This document shows, in pieces, positions 36,357 through 45,538 of a stretch of DNA of 64,000 bases. The number at the start of each line of letters is the position of its first letter. Position 1 is the first letter of the stretch. This DNA is from Mesorhizobium sp. WSM4306 (GTDB taxonomy: Bacteria > Pseudomonadota > Alphaproteobacteria > Rhizobiales > Rhizobiaceae), in NCBI RefSeq assembly GCF_007003975.1, contig NZ_VFTC01000026.1:34631-98630 (forward strand). Reading direction: 5' to 3'. The notes beneath the pieces are model-generated. The model was not told the origin of the DNA. It saw only the letters and a program-made list of their open reading frames with translations, and did no database searches. Position numbers and translations under genes: made by a program.

Positions 36357-37342
36357 ATGTCCGGTCCAAGCATGATTTCCTGGACGATGGCCTGCGATGT
36401 CACGGCGTCCTGGCTGCCCATGGCGGCGGACAGCCGGTTGTCCTTTTCCAGCCGCTCGACGACGCCGAGCATGCGCCTGACAGTGGCGATGTTGACTTCG
36501 CATTCGCGCACAGGATCGAGCCCGGTCATGTCGGGAAACGTGTCGAAATAGATCGCGCCGGCGTAGCCGTCGCGGCGGATCTGGCGCAGCAGTTCGACGG
36601 TCTGCAGCGTATGCACCGCGCCGACCATCAGGCCGTCGTCGCGCTTGGCGTAACCATCGTTGAGATGCACGCCGAGCAGCTTGCTGTGGCGGGCGATCAG
36701 GGCGGCGGCAAAGGCCGGCTGCTCATCGGCATAGAGCACATGGGCGAAATCGAGCGTGACGCCGAGATTGGGCAGGCCGACCTCGCGGATCGCCAGCAAG
36801 GTCGTCGCCGCATCAGGCATCAGGCTATAGGAGCGTGGTTCGTTGGGCTTGTATTCCAGGCTGATCTGGCAATCGGGATCATGCGCGGAAACTTCACGAA
36901 TCCCATCGATTTCGTGTTGCCAGAGCGTCGCATAGTCGGCCTGGAAGGCATAGTCGAAGCCATCCTGACCAAGCCAGAGCGTCATCAGGCTGGCGCCGGC
37001 CTCGCGCACGGCGTCGATGCCAGCCTTGGTTAGGTCGATGGCTTCGCGGCGTACCACTGGGTCCGGATTGGTGAAGGCGCCGAGCTTGAAGGCCGGATTC
37101 GAGTAGTAGCGCATGGCGAAGCCATTGATGGAAAGCCCGAGGTTACCAAGCTTGCGGGCGATTCCAGTTGGCTTTTCGCCGACATGGTCGGGGAAATTGA
37201 GATCAAGATCAGTCAGCCCTGCAACCTTGGCGGCGCGCGCCGCCATCTGCATTAGCGACGGCTTGCCCGAAAGATCGGGCCATTCGGCCTGTGGCCGTGA
37301 GGCAAAGGAGTTCAGGCGCGTGGCAAAACGATTGGCTGTCAT
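36353..37342 (-). CDS. Sugar isomerase/epimerase-type TIM-barrel protein
   Basis: The 329-residue protein is of the xylose isomerase-like AP endonuclease-2 fold, with metal-site motifs SLEYKPNEPR, VTLDFAHVLYADE, GVHLNDGY and YFDTFPD. GAAGGG precedes ATG 37342; in-frame ATGs at 37363 and 37381 are less likely. It is the first gene of the operon. Similar proteins isomerise ketoses or work beside sugar kinases. Confidence 0.88.
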   Translation of the reverse strand: MTANRFATRLNSFASRPQAEWPDLSGKPSLMQMAARAAKVAGLTDLDLNFPDHVGEKPTGIARKLGNLGLSINGFAMRYYSNPAFKLGAFTNPDPVVRREAIDLTKAGIDAVREAGASLMTLWLGQDGFDYAFQADYATLWQHEIDGIREVSAHDPDCQISLEYKPNEPRSYSLMPDAATTLLAIREVGLPNLGVTLDFAHVLYADEQPAFAAALIARHSKLLGVHLNDGYAKRDDGLMVGAVHTLQTVELLRQIRRDGYAGAIYFDTFPDMTGLDPVRECEVNIATVRRMLGVVERLEKDNRLSAAMGSQDAVTSQAIVQEIMLGPDI

Positions 37343-37377
37343 GATTGACCCTTCAAGACTCATAACTTCACATAAAC

Positions 37378-37389
37378 ACAAATATTTGT
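37378..37389. promoter_or_regulatory. Candidate RpiR operator
   Basis: ACAAATATTTGT is a perfect 12-bp palindrome 36 bp upstream of the first gene of the operon, in an AT-rich stretch that stands out. Overlapping arms ATAACTT (37362) and AAGTTAT (37391) surround it. Confidence 0.45.
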
Positions 37390-37545
37390 AAAGTTATCGT
37401 TTTAAAGGGCTGCGAGCAGCGGCCTGGCCGTATCCCGGCCAAGTTGAGCAGCGCAAATGCGCACCGGGAACCGGCTATTTCCTAATCGCTGTAGGCTGGA
37501 GAACCTGTCAGGGTGGCGGCGGGATCAGTGACGAGACTGGACTCC

Positions 37546-38427
37546 TCACACCGCAGCCTTGCGGAAGCGGGCGACGAAATCGTCGAGTTCTGGCCGCTCC
37601 ATGTCGGAGATCGCCCAGTAGGAGAAGGCGCCGTCGCTCCAGTGCACCATAGAGAAGCCGCCCGAGGAAACGTCCTTCGGTTCGGTGACTCGGCCGCCTT
37701 GCTGCGGTTCGGCAACCAGCGTGATCAGGTGCTCTCGGTGGCGGTAGACCAGCGCCGGCACCGGACGACCGGAGACGACCTCGACCCGGCCGCCGATCAG
37801 CGCGAAGCCGTCCGTGGCAAGATCGGGCGCCGGCGGCGACACGCCGATGCGGGCGTCGAGCCACGGTTTCACCGTGTGGCGGTCGGACGAGACGATGTCG
37901 ATCGGGCTGGCGGCGAGCAGGCTGCGGCGATGGTCGCCGGCGATCTCGGCGGCGACGCTGTCCGATGCGGCATTGAACATCACCCACTGCGTGGCGCCGC
38001 TGGCCAGCACCGCGGTCATGACGATCGACGCCGCCATGGCGCGCCAGTCGAACGAGCCGAAGCGGCGCGCCCTTGGCGATGGCCTCGCCTGGGACGGCCG
38101 CGTATCGGTCGCTCGCCGTTGCTGGGCTGCCCCGGCGATCAATCCCGGCAGCGCCGGCGGTGCCTCGTCCTGCGCCTGTGCCGATGCCGTACCGATCGCC
38201 GCGATGCGGGCTCGAAAGGCATCGCTGACATCGGGGCGCGGCAAGCGGCCGACTGCGCCTTGCAAGGCGAGGATGCGGGCGTGTTCGGCGGCAAGCTTCG
38301 GATCGGCGGCGATGCGGCGTTCAACGGCAAGTGCGGCCGCCGCATCGAGTTCGCCATCAACCAGAGCGTGGATCATCAGCATGATGCCTTCGGGATCGTT
38401 GGGCAGTCCGTCATCATGGGCGGTCAT
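37546..38427 (-). CDS. Anti-sigma factor, transmembrane
   Basis: The 293-residue protein has a cytosolic N-terminal anti-sigma region (about 10-55, LVDGELDAAAALAVERRI), a proline-rich linker, one membrane segment (about 120-140, AMAASIVMTAVLASGATQWVM) and a periplasmic C-terminus. It has no cysteines, so it is not a zinc-binding anti-sigma. Its start overlaps the end of the sigma gene by 14 bp. Confidence 0.85.
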   Translation of the reverse strand: MTAHDDGLPNDPEGIMLMIHALVDGELDAAAALAVERRIAADPKLAAEHARILALQGAVGRLPRPDVSDAFRARIAAIGTASAQAQDEAPPALPGLIAGAAQQRRATDTRPSQARPSPRARRFGSFDWRAMAASIVMTAVLASGATQWVMFNAASDSVAAEIAGDHRRSLLAASPIDIVSSDRHTVKPWLDARIGVSPPAPDLATDGFALIGGRVEVVSGRPVPALVYRHREHLITLVAEPQQGGRVTEPKDVSSGGFSMVHWSDGAFSYWAISDMERPELDDFVARFRKAAV

Positions 38428-38947
38428 GGCGCTCTCCCAGTTCGGACGCAAGCAGGCTGCGAGCCCGCGCCAGCCGTGACATCACCGTGCCAATCGGCAC
38501 GCTGAGCATCACCGATATGTCACGGTAGCTGAGGCCATTGATGTCGCGCAGCACCAGCGTCTCGCGAAAAGGCTGCGGCAGGCCGGCGATCGCTTTCTCC
38601 AGCGCCGCCGTCTCGGCCTTGGCGATCAGGCTCGCCTCCGGGCCATCTTCATCCCGCACATTCGTGCCGTGTGCAGCCGCCATCTCGTCGAGATCGCCGA
38701 GATCACCGACGGCCATCATGCCGCGCGGCCGGTTGCGCGACATCCAGGTGTAGGACGTGTTGCGCACAATGGTCAGCAGCCAGGCGCGCGGGTTGCCGCC
38801 AGCATAACCGGCAATGCCGGTATGCGCCTTGATGCAGGCATCCTGCACGACATCCTCGGCGTCGGCGGCATTGCCGGTAAGCCAGCGCGCCAGCGCAAGC
38901 GCGTCGCCGAGATGCGGCAGCACCACTTCGTTGAAGCGTTCGGCCAT
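38414..38947 (-). CDS. ECF-family RNA polymerase sigma factor
   Basis: The 177-residue protein has sigma region 2 (about 20-80, NAADAEDVVQDACIKAH) and region 4 (about 120-170, LPQPFRETLVLRDINGLSYRDISVMLSVPIGTVMSRLARAR). ATG 38947 gives the normal length; a longer frame from 39091 or 39109 is open but adds an atypical N-terminus. It is co-transcribed with its anti-sigma factor. Confidence 0.88.
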   Translation of the reverse strand: MAERFNEVVLPHLGDALALARWLTGNAADAEDVVQDACIKAHTGIAGYAGGNPRAWLLTIVRNTSYTWMSRNRPRGMMAVGDLGDLDEMAAAHGTNVRDEDGPEASLIAKAETAALEKAIAGLPQPFRETLVLRDINGLSYRDISVMLSVPIGTVMSRLARARSLLASELGERHDRP

Positions 38948-39348
38948 AGCCTTCTCGCTCAAAGCAGCACCATGATCCGACACTCCGGGGCGGATGGGCC
39001 GTGCGCATTCAGCGTGCGACGGCGATCTCGCCCTACGGGCCAACCCCGCAGGAACAGGCAAGGCTGCCTGTTGAGGCGAAAGTGAATTCATCTGCGTCAC
39101 CAGTGTCAAGCGCCAGGCAGGAGACGCCGATGACGATCATACGGTCCAACTCATGACGAGACGGCTGATGCCGTGGCCATGGTGGCTGTCCTCGTATCGA
39201 TGCGGCATATCCGTCTCCTCAACGCCAGCGATGGCGTATACCGAGAAGACCTGTCGCGGCCGGGATTTATTCCCGCAGCGCGCAAATCCGGCTGTTCACA
39301 GTCGCGTGATCAGCCGGTTGCATCAGCTTTGTCTGACCTGGTTGGTGC
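38948..39348. other. 401-bp region upstream of the sigma factor gene
   Basis: No gene can be supported. Read on the minus strand, a TTGACA element lies near 39107-39112 and may belong to the sigma operon promoter or lie inside a longer sigma reading frame. Confidence 0.3.
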
Positions 39349-40554
39349 TCAATCCGGCCAGCGCAAGGCGCCGGACGAATCCTTTCGCGGCTGTTTTATC
39401 GCATCCGCCGGCCGCTCGGCCGCCGTCAGCACGGCGCGCAGGCACTCGGCGACGATCTCGGCCTCGCCGGGATGCAGGTTGCAGGGGTCAAGGAAGAAAT
39501 GGCCGCGCTCGACCTCGTGGTTGCGCACGATGATCGGCGGCGAGCCGGCCGCCAATGCCGAGGCGAGGCCGGCGGCGGTGAAGCGGCTTTCGGGCGAGAT
39601 GAAGATCTGCAGCCGGTCGAGCGGGTTGGCGGTGGGGTCGGGAATGATGTGGGCGGCGATGCCCGGTATGCCTTGCAGCGCGCTCTTCCACAGGTTGAGC
39701 GCCGCTTCCTCGCGCCGGCGGATGCCAGCATGGTCACGTTTTTCCCAGGCTTCGAGTGCCGCCATGGTGCCGGCGATGCTTTCCTTGCCGACCTTCATGG
39801 CGCGGGCGACGCCGCGGTTCTGCAGATAGGCGGCCCGCACCAGATCCTTGCGTCCCGTGACAATGCCGCTGGTCGGCCCCGAGAGGAATTTATGGCCGCT
39901 GTAGACGACGATGTCGGCGCCGCGCGCCAGGAAGCTGCGCAGATCATATTCGGAGGCCGCATCGACGATCACCGGCACGCCCCTGGCGTGGCAGATCTCA
40001 CAGAATTCCTCGAGGGAAAGCATGCCGTATTGCACGGTGTGGTGCGCCACGACGTAGAGCGCCGCCGCGGTGCGCTCGTTGATCGCTTCGCGCACATGGT
40101 AATCCTGGGTGACGCTGACCGTGCCCGCCGGAATGACCTTGGCGCCGGCGATGCGGATCGACTGGTCGATCGGCGCGCCGTAATTGACGATATGACCAAG
40201 CTGGATGACGACTTCCGACTTCAGGCCTTCGGTGTTGTCCGGCAGGCGCTCGATCGCCAGAAGGTTGGTGCCGGTCATCGCGCCGGCGATCGCCATGGTG
40301 ATGCCTGAGGCGCAGCAAGCGGTGATGAAGCCGGCCTCGCCGCCGGTAAGGCGAGCGGTGATCACGCTTGCGGCGCGCTGCAGATCGTCCATCTCAACCC
40401 ATTGCGAGGCGATCTCGGCCATGGCGCTGATCGCCTCGGGAACAATGATCGAGGCGCCGAGCGTCGTCATCGTGCCGGAGACGTTGATGATCGGCCGCAG
40501 TCCCAGCCGTTCGCGGATCGTGGTGTTGGAGCCGGTGTCGGAATAGGTTTTCAT
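39349..40554 (-). CDS. SelA-like PLP-dependent enzyme (ammonia-lyase / DgaE-like)
   Basis: The 401-residue fold-type I PLP enzyme resembles the SelA/DgaE family: INVSGTMTTLGASI, FITACCASGITMAIAGAM and the PLP-lysine motif VVYSGHKFLSGPTSG. DgaE members act on amino sugars or related amino acids and release ammonia. It stands at the distal end of a block with a RidA-like protein and an amino-acid ABC importer, so a hydroxy or amino acid lyase is likely (inference). It is not a selenocysteine synthase: no Sec genes are near. Confidence 0.85.
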   Translation of the reverse strand: MKTYSDTGSNTTIRERLGLRPIINVSGTMTTLGASIIVPEAISAMAEIASQWVEMDDLQRAASVITARLTGGEAGFITACCASGITMAIAGAMTGTNLLAIERLPDNTEGLKSEVVIQLGHIVNYGAPIDQSIRIAGAKVIPAGTVSVTQDYHVREAINERTAAALYVVAHHTVQYGMLSLEEFCEICHARGVPVIVDAASEYDLRSFLARGADIVVYSGHKFLSGPTSGIVTGRKDLVRAAYLQNRGVARAMKVGKESIAGTMAALEAWEKRDHAGIRRREEAALNLWKSALQGIPGIAAHIIPDPTANPLDRLQIFISPESRFTAAGLASALAAGSPPIIVRNHEVERGHFFLDPCNLHPGEAEIVAECLRAVLTAAERPADAIKQPRKDSSGALRWPD

Positions 40555-40574
40555 GTCAGCAAATCCCTTGACTG

Positions 40575-41036
40575 TCAGTCGGCGATCTCGACGACCGCTT
40601 CGATTTCGACGGTGATGTTTCCAGGCAGCGAGCCGACGCCGATCGCCGAACGGGCATGACCGCCAATCTTGTCGAAGACGTTGGCGAACAGGTCCGAGCA
40701 GCCGTTGACGACTTTCGGGTGGTCGCTGAACGTCGGCGTCGCATTGACGAAGCCGAGCAATTTGACGACGCGCACGATGCGGCCGAGATCGCCGGCGGCG
40801 GCATGCATGACGGCAAGTAGATTGAGGCCGGTGAGGCGGGCATGCTCATAGGCCTGCTCGACGGTGACGTCCTCGCCGACCTTTCCGGTGCACAGCGTGC
40901 CGTCGGCGCGCAGCGGCCCTTGGCCGGAGAGGAAGATCAGCCGGCCGCTTTCGGCATGGGTGACGAAATTGGCGATCGGCGTCGGCGGCTCGGGCAGCGT
41001 CAGGCCGAGTTCGGCGAGCCGGATGTAAGGCGTCAT
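40575..41036 (-). CDS. RidA/YjgF-superfamily protein
   Basis: The 153-residue protein has the Rid fold with FLSGQGPLRADG, a central LLAVMHAAAGDLGRIVRVVKLLGFVN and ARSAIGVGSLPGN. It is longer than classical RidA at the N-terminus (LAELGLTLPEPPTP). Rid proteins hydrolyse reactive imines made by PLP enzymes, which fits the adjacent PLP enzyme. Confidence 0.88.
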   Translation of the reverse strand: MTPYIRLAELGLTLPEPPTPIANFVTHAESGRLIFLSGQGPLRADGTLCTGKVGEDVTVEQAYEHARLTGLNLLAVMHAAAGDLGRIVRVVKLLGFVNATPTFSDHPKVVNGCSDLFANVFDKIGGHARSAIGVGSLPGNITVEIEAVVEIAD

Positions 41037-41073
41037 GGAAGAATTCTCCTTGGGGCGGCTTCAGCCGCCCACG

Positions 41074-41868
41074 TCAGAAATGCGAGGCGCGGAACCGCGC
41101 CAGGAAAGAGCGCAGGCGCTCATTGGTGGTCTCTTGGGCGAGGATCTCCTTCGGCGGACCGACAGCGCTGACACCGCCATCGGCCATGAAGACGATGCGG
41201 CTCGAAGCGTCACGGGCAAAGGCCATCTCGTGGGTGACCATCACCATGGTCATGCCGTCTTCGGCCAGGCTGCGGACAACGGCCAGCACCTCGCCGACCA
41301 GCTCGGGGTCGAGCGCGGAGGTGATCTCGTCGAGCAGCAGGATCTTCGGCTCCATGGCGACGGCCCGCGCTATGCCGACGCGCTGCTGCTGGCCGCCGGA
41401 TAGTTCCGCGGGCAGGCTGTCGGCCTTGTGGGCGAGACCGACGCGGCTCAGCCAATGCTCGGCGATCTGGCGCGCCTCGGCCTTGCTCTTGCCACGCACC
41501 TTGGTGAGGCCGAGCATGATGTTGCCGGCGGCGGTGAGGTGCGGAAACAGGTTGAAGCTCTGGAACACCATGCCGGTCTCGGCGCGCATGGCGGCCAGGT
41601 CGCGCTCGCTGCGCCGCTGGCGCGTGCCGGCCTCGCGAAACCCGACCTCCTTGCCGTCGATGCGGATCGAGCCCGAGTCGTAGCTTTCGAGGAAGTTGAC
41701 GCAGCGCAGAAGGGTCGTCTTGCCGCTGCCCGAAGGGCCGATGACGGTGACCACCTCGCCCTTGTCCACCTTGAGGCTGACCGAGCGCAGCACCTCGACC
41801 GAACCGAAGGCTTTCGAGACCCCGGCAATGTCGAGAAGGGCTGGATTATCGTGCGAGCTTGTGGCCAT
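41074..41868 (-). CDS. Polar amino-acid ABC transporter ATPase
   Basis: The 264-residue ATPase has Walker A GPSGSGKTTLLRC, Q-loop QSFNLFPHLTA, signature LSGGQQQRVGIARA and Walker B ILLLDEITSALDPE, closest to the GlnQ/HisP type. ATG 41868 begins after an upstream open frame that is permease sequence in another frame. Confidence 0.93.
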   Translation of the reverse strand: MATSSHDNPALLDIAGVSKAFGSVEVLRSVSLKVDKGEVVTVIGPSGSGKTTLLRCVNFLESYDSGSIRIDGKEVGFREAGTRQRRSERDLAAMRAETGMVFQSFNLFPHLTAAGNIMLGLTKVRGKSKAEARQIAEHWLSRVGLAHKADSLPAELSGGQQQRVGIARAVAMEPKILLLDEITSALDPELVGEVLAVVRSLAEDGMTMVMVTHEMAFARDASSRIVFMADGGVSAVGPPKEILAQETTNERLRSFLARFRASHF

Positions 41869-41872
41869 CGTG

Positions 41873-42523
41873 CTAATCCCGGATGAAGGCAAAGCGCCGT
41901 TCCAGCCGCCGGCTGGCGTAGGAAAGCGCATAGTTGACGGCGAAGTAGATGAGGGCGCCGAGGATATAGAGCGGCATCGCCTCATAGGTGCGGCCGATCA
42001 CCTGGTTGATCGCCTGCATCAGGTCGGTGATGCCGAGCAGCGAGACCAGCGCGCTGCCCTTGACCGCGTCGGTGACGCCGTTGATCCAGGGCGGCAGGAA
42101 GCGCCTGAAGGCCTGCGGGAAGATGACATAGGTGAGCCGCTGGCGAAAGGTCAACCCGATCGCCATCGCCGCCTCGGATTGGCCTTTCGGGATGGAGCCG
42201 ACCGCGCCCCTGAGATACTCGATGACCTGCGCCGTCTTGAACAGAGTGAGCGCCAGCACAGCGGCCCAGAAGGACTCCAGGTGGACGCCGACGGCCGGCA
42301 GGCCGTAATAGACGAAGAATATCAGCACCAGGATCGGAATGCCGCGGATGGTGTCGCTGAAGATACGCACCGCCCAGCGTAGGGGTGCTGGACCGTAGAC
42401 AAGGCCGACGCCCATCGCCACGCCGGCCACGAGCGAGAAGACCACGACCAGAAGCGACACCCACAGGGTCAGGGCGAAGCCCTGGGCGAGGAAAGGTAAA
42501 GCGTAGAGGATCTGGCTCAGCAT
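41873..42523 (-). CDS. Amino-acid ABC transporter permease
   Basis: The 216-residue His/Glu/Gln/Arg-type permease has about five membrane segments, the family start LPFLAQGFALTLWVSLL and the coupling loop EAAMAIGLTFRQRLTYVIFP. ATG 42523 is 2 bp after the stop of the other permease. Confidence 0.92.
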   Translation of the reverse strand: MLSQILYALPFLAQGFALTLWVSLLVVVFSLVAGVAMGVGLVYGPAPLRWAVRIFSDTIRGIPILVLIFFVYYGLPAVGVHLESFWAAVLALTLFKTAQVIEYLRGAVGSIPKGQSEAAMAIGLTFRQRLTYVIFPQAFRRFLPPWINGVTDAVKGSALVSLLGITDLMQAINQVIGRTYEAMPLYILGALIYFAVNYALSYASRRLERRFAFIRD

Positions 42524-42524
42524 G

Positions 42525-43190
42525 TCAGCGTGCCGCCCTGAACCGGCGTTCGACAAGGCGCAGCGCGAAAAGCAACACATAGCCGGTCAGGAGGTACATC
42601 GCGGTCGTCACAAGATAGACCTCGACGATGCGGAAGGTGTTGAAATTGATCCACTGGGCGCCGTAGGTGAGCTCGGGCACCGAGATGACCGAGGCGACGG
42701 AGGTGTCCTTGAACAGCGACAGGAAGGTGTTCGAAAGCGCCGGCAGCGTGATCCGCAGCATCGTCGGCAGGCGCACGTGAGTGAGCCGCTGCCAAGGCGT
42801 CAGGCCGATTGCCTTGCCGGCATCCAGTTGTCCGCGCGGGACGGCTTCCAGACCGGAGCGGAAAACCTCGACCAGATAGGCGCCGCTATAGACCGACAGC
42901 GTCAGCACGAACGAGGTTGGCGCGCTGTAGGCGAGGTCGACGACCGTCGGCACGCCGTAAAAGACGAGATAGACCAGCAGGATCAGCGGCACGTTGCGGA
43001 TGAATTCGACATAGGCCGCGATGATGGCGCGCACCACGCGACCGGCCGAGACATACCAGACCGCCAGCACCAGGCCGATGACGACACCGATGGCAATCGA
43101 GATCACGGCAAGCTCGAGACTGAGTAGCAGGCCACCCCACAGCTTGTCGAAATGCCGCCAGATCAGGTTGAAGTTGAGGGCATAGCCCAT
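42525..43190 (-). CDS. Amino-acid ABC transporter permease
   Basis: The 221-residue second permease has LLLSLELAVISIAIGVVIG, EFIRNVPLILLVYLVFYG and the coupling loop AGKAIGLTPWQRLTHVRLP. With its partner it forms the heterodimeric channel of a polar amino-acid importer. Confidence 0.92.
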   Translation of the reverse strand: MGYALNFNLIWRHFDKLWGGLLLSLELAVISIAIGVVIGLVLAVWYVSAGRVVRAIIAAYVEFIRNVPLILLVYLVFYGVPTVVDLAYSAPTSFVLTLSVYSGAYLVEVFRSGLEAVPRGQLDAGKAIGLTPWQRLTHVRLPTMLRITLPALSNTFLSLFKDTSVASVISVPELTYGAQWINFNTFRIVEVYLVTTAMYLLTGYVLLFALRLVERRFRAAR

Positions 43191-43278
43191 GCGTCTGCCT
43201 CAGTACCCAGCGTGGCATCGCGCGCTGTCGAGGAGAAGGAGGCGGAAGAGCGTTTGCTTGCCCCTCCGCCGGCTAGTG

Positions 43279-44148
43279 TCAGATGACCGGGAAACCAGGA
43301 TGCCGCGCCGGCGGCTCCAACCCGAAATAGTCCTTGAATGCCGCGTCGTAGAGCGCCGTTTCATGACCGAACATTGCGGTCGCGAAGGTCGTATTGACGA
43401 AGGTCAGCCAGTCAAGATCGCCCTGCCGCAGTGCGGCGCCATAAAGCATCGAGAACCAGCTCTTGCCAGCATCGAAGTACTTGTCGGGATTGCGCGAGGC
43501 GAGCCAGCGGACCGTCGAGAGATCGACGGCGGCTGCGTCGACGCGCTTCGATTCCAGCGCCTGCAGCACGTTGGCCTGGGTGTCGATCTGCATCACCTGT
43601 GACTCCGGCAGGACGAGATGCACATTTGCCTCGGCATCGACGTTCTGCAGGATGGAAATGCGCGTCGCAGCACCGCCAGCGAGCAGCTTGTCGAACGTCT
43701 TGTTCTCGGCAGTCGGAAGGGTCAGCAGCGCGACGCCTTCGACGTAGTACGGCCTGGAGAAGTTGATCAGCTGCGAGCGCTGGGCGGTCATAGTCATGAA
43801 CTGGATGGTGATATCGACCTTATTGGTGGTCACGTTTGGAATGCGCTGCGCCGGGTCCTGCATGACGAACTCGACCTTGGTCGGGTCGTCAAAAAGTCCC
43901 TTGGCCAGGATGTGCCCCATGGTGATGTCCATGCCGACGAGTTCGCCGGCATCGTTTTCGAAATGCCACGGGGCGTTGGTGCTGCCGGTGCCGACGATCA
44001 GCTTGCCGCGATCGAGAACGGTACGCAGCAGGCTGTCGGGTGCTGCCTGAGCCGCCGCCTTCTCGGCGTTGATTGCGGTCACTACGCCGGCCGTTGCCAG
44101 TCCGGCCATGCCCAGTTTCAGAAAATCTCGCTTGGATGTGTCGTTCAC
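43279..44148 (-). CDS. Amino-acid ABC transporter substrate-binding protein
   Basis: The 289-residue family 3 binding protein has a Tat-like leader (SKRDFLKLGMAGLATAGVV, with a single KR pair) and the mature motifs GKLIVGTGSTNAPWHF and ELVGMDITMGHILAKGLF. The start is a GTG with AGGAGG. It is divergent from the IclR gene. Ligand unknown. Confidence 0.9.
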   Translation of the reverse strand: MNDTSKRDFLKLGMAGLATAGVVTAINAEKAAAQAAPDSLLRTVLDRGKLIVGTGSTNAPWHFENDAGELVGMDITMGHILAKGLFDDPTKVEFVMQDPAQRIPNVTTNKVDITIQFMTMTAQRSQLINFSRPYYVEGVALLTLPTAENKTFDKLLAGGAATRISILQNVDAEANVHLVLPESQVMQIDTQANVLQALESKRVDAAAVDLSTVRWLASRNPDKYFDAGKSWFSMLYGAALRQGDLDWLTFVNTTFATAMFGHETALYDAAFKDYFGLEPPARHPGFPVI

Positions 44149-44205
44149 TGCGACCTCCTGTTCGTTTGAGTTCCCCTTACAGGCACATGCGTCGCCTACG
44201 TGAAT

Positions 44206-44238
44206 TGTCTCTTACAAAAGACACATGTATCCTATACA
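44206..44238. promoter_or_regulatory. Candidate IclR operators
   Basis: Two dyads lie in the AT-rich gap between binding-protein and IclR genes: TGTCT-N8-AGACA (44206-44223) and TGTAT-CCT-ATACA (44226-44238). Either could be the regulator's site. Confidence 0.45.
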
Positions 44239-44266
44239 AGACAGATACTAACATCAGGAATCAGTT

Positions 44267-45070
44267 ATGCAAGACAGCAATGGGATCACCGATCAGCCAG
44301 TTCTTGGCCCAGCCGCGGACAAGACCTCGGGCTCGCGGGAAAAAGGTCTCAACCGGGTGCTGGAGATCCTGGAGTTCCTGCATGTCACGCAGCGCGCCAT
44401 CGGCATTGGCGACCTTGCCAAGGGGGTGAATGCGCCGCGTTCGACCACCTATACGCTGGTGCGTTCGCTGGTCGACGCGGGTCTGCTGGAGATGGAAGGC
44501 GACGGTAACCGCGTCTATTTCGGCAAGAAGCTCTACCTCTACGGAATGGATTATGTCCGCGGCAACGACCTGCTCCGCCGAGGCCGGCAGGAGGTCGACA
44601 ATCTGTCACGCGAGACCGGCGAGACTTCCGAATTGTGCATGCTGCAAAGCGGCCGCTATACCATCGTCCATTCCAGTCCGGGCACCAGGCCGTTCCGGAT
44701 CAGCTCCGCCACCGGCCTGCAGATCCCGCTGCCATGGACGGCATCGGGGCGGCTGCTTCTGGCCGGGCTTGAGAGGGCGACTATCCGGGACATGGTGTCG
44801 GAGAGCGACCTTTTGCTGCCGGATGGCCGCAGGCTGCAGCTCGACGATTTCATCGCCGATATCGCGACGGCCCGGACGACGGGCTATTGCATCACGTCGG
44901 GGCTGGTCGACGCCTATACCAAATGCCTGGCCGCCCCGGTCTTCTCGGCGGCCGGCAATGTCGAGGCGACGATGTGCCTGGTGGTGCCGATCGATACCGC
45001 GAAGGAAAAGACCGACGAGCTTGTTGCGCTGTTGCGTGAACGCGCCGCAAGGCTTTCGATCCCGGGATAA
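44267..45070 (+). CDS. IclR-family transcriptional regulator
   Basis: The 267-residue protein has an N-terminal winged helix (about 28-88, VLEILEFLHVTQRAIGIGDLAKGVNAPRS) and an IclR effector domain. It is divergent from the amino-acid importer and the PLP/RidA genes, and so probably controls the whole catabolic block. Confidence 0.92.
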   Translation: MQDSNGITDQPVLGPAADKTSGSREKGLNRVLEILEFLHVTQRAIGIGDLAKGVNAPRSTTYTLVRSLVDAGLLEMEGDGNRVYFGKKLYLYGMDYVRGNDLLRRGRQEVDNLSRETGETSELCMLQSGRYTIVHSSPGTRPFRISSATGLQIPLPWTASGRLLLAGLERATIRDMVSESDLLLPDGRRLQLDDFIADIATARTTGYCITSGLVDAYTKCLAAPVFSAAGNVEATMCLVVPIDTAKEKTDELVALLRERAARLSIPG

Positions 45071-45094
45071 GGGGTCAGGCTCCGAGGCTATCGC

Positions 45095-45298
45095 TCAGGC
45101 GATAATGTCCGGAATGATCTTGTCTTCCAGCGCCATCAGCCGGTCCTTGAGGAACAGCTTCTTCTTCTTCATGCGCTGGATCTGCAGGGGATCACAGCCC
45201 ATGGCTATCATCGCATTGATGGCCGCGTCGAAATCGGCATGCTCTTGTTTCAGCCGAGAAAATTCGAGGCGGATATCAGCCTGTTCCTGTTCGGACAT
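45095..45298 (-). CDS. DUF465 small protein (67 aa)
   Basis: The charged, helical 67-residue protein carries the DUF465 pattern: FSRLKQEHADFDAAINAM and MKKKKLFLKDRLMALEDKI. Function unknown. A second, shorter DUF465 gene lies divergent at 45539. Confidence 0.88.
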   Translation of the reverse strand: MSEQEQADIRLEFSRLKQEHADFDAAINAMIAMGCDPLQIQRMKKKKLFLKDRLMALEDKIIPDIIA

Positions 45299-45398
45299 TA
45301 TCTACCGTCTGCACGTCTGCGGCGCCCAATGATGGGCCTGATTGGGCGGGACCGGCGGGGTTTTGTAGCCGGCGCGCAGCCCATACCACATTTCACAT

Positions 45399-45430
45399 TG
45401 TCGTGGAATGCTACCACGCAGCATTCGACA
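45399..45430. other. Hairpin in the gap between the two DUF465 genes
   Basis: TGTCG and AATGCT pair with AGCATT and CGACA around ACCACGC. Its role is unclear; it may be an mRNA leader structure of either gene or a binding site. Confidence 0.35.
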
Positions 45431-45538
45431 TCTCAGTTGGATGGTGGCAGACTGTCATGGTGCCGTCACAGATACGACCTGCGGTGGACGTGCCTTTGAC
45501 GGCTGCAATCGAGGAAACCATGAAAGGGAGAACCAATC

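Noticed and set aside
39153..39533. 126-codon plus-strand frame beginning in the gap upstream of the sigma factor
   Set aside because: It runs antisense into the PLP enzyme gene and its C-terminal half is arginine-rich shadow sequence.
39349..40554. Selenocysteine synthase (selA) call for the PLP enzyme
   Set aside because: Shares the fold, but the neighbours are amino-acid catabolic genes and no selB, selD or tRNA-Sec is present in the window.
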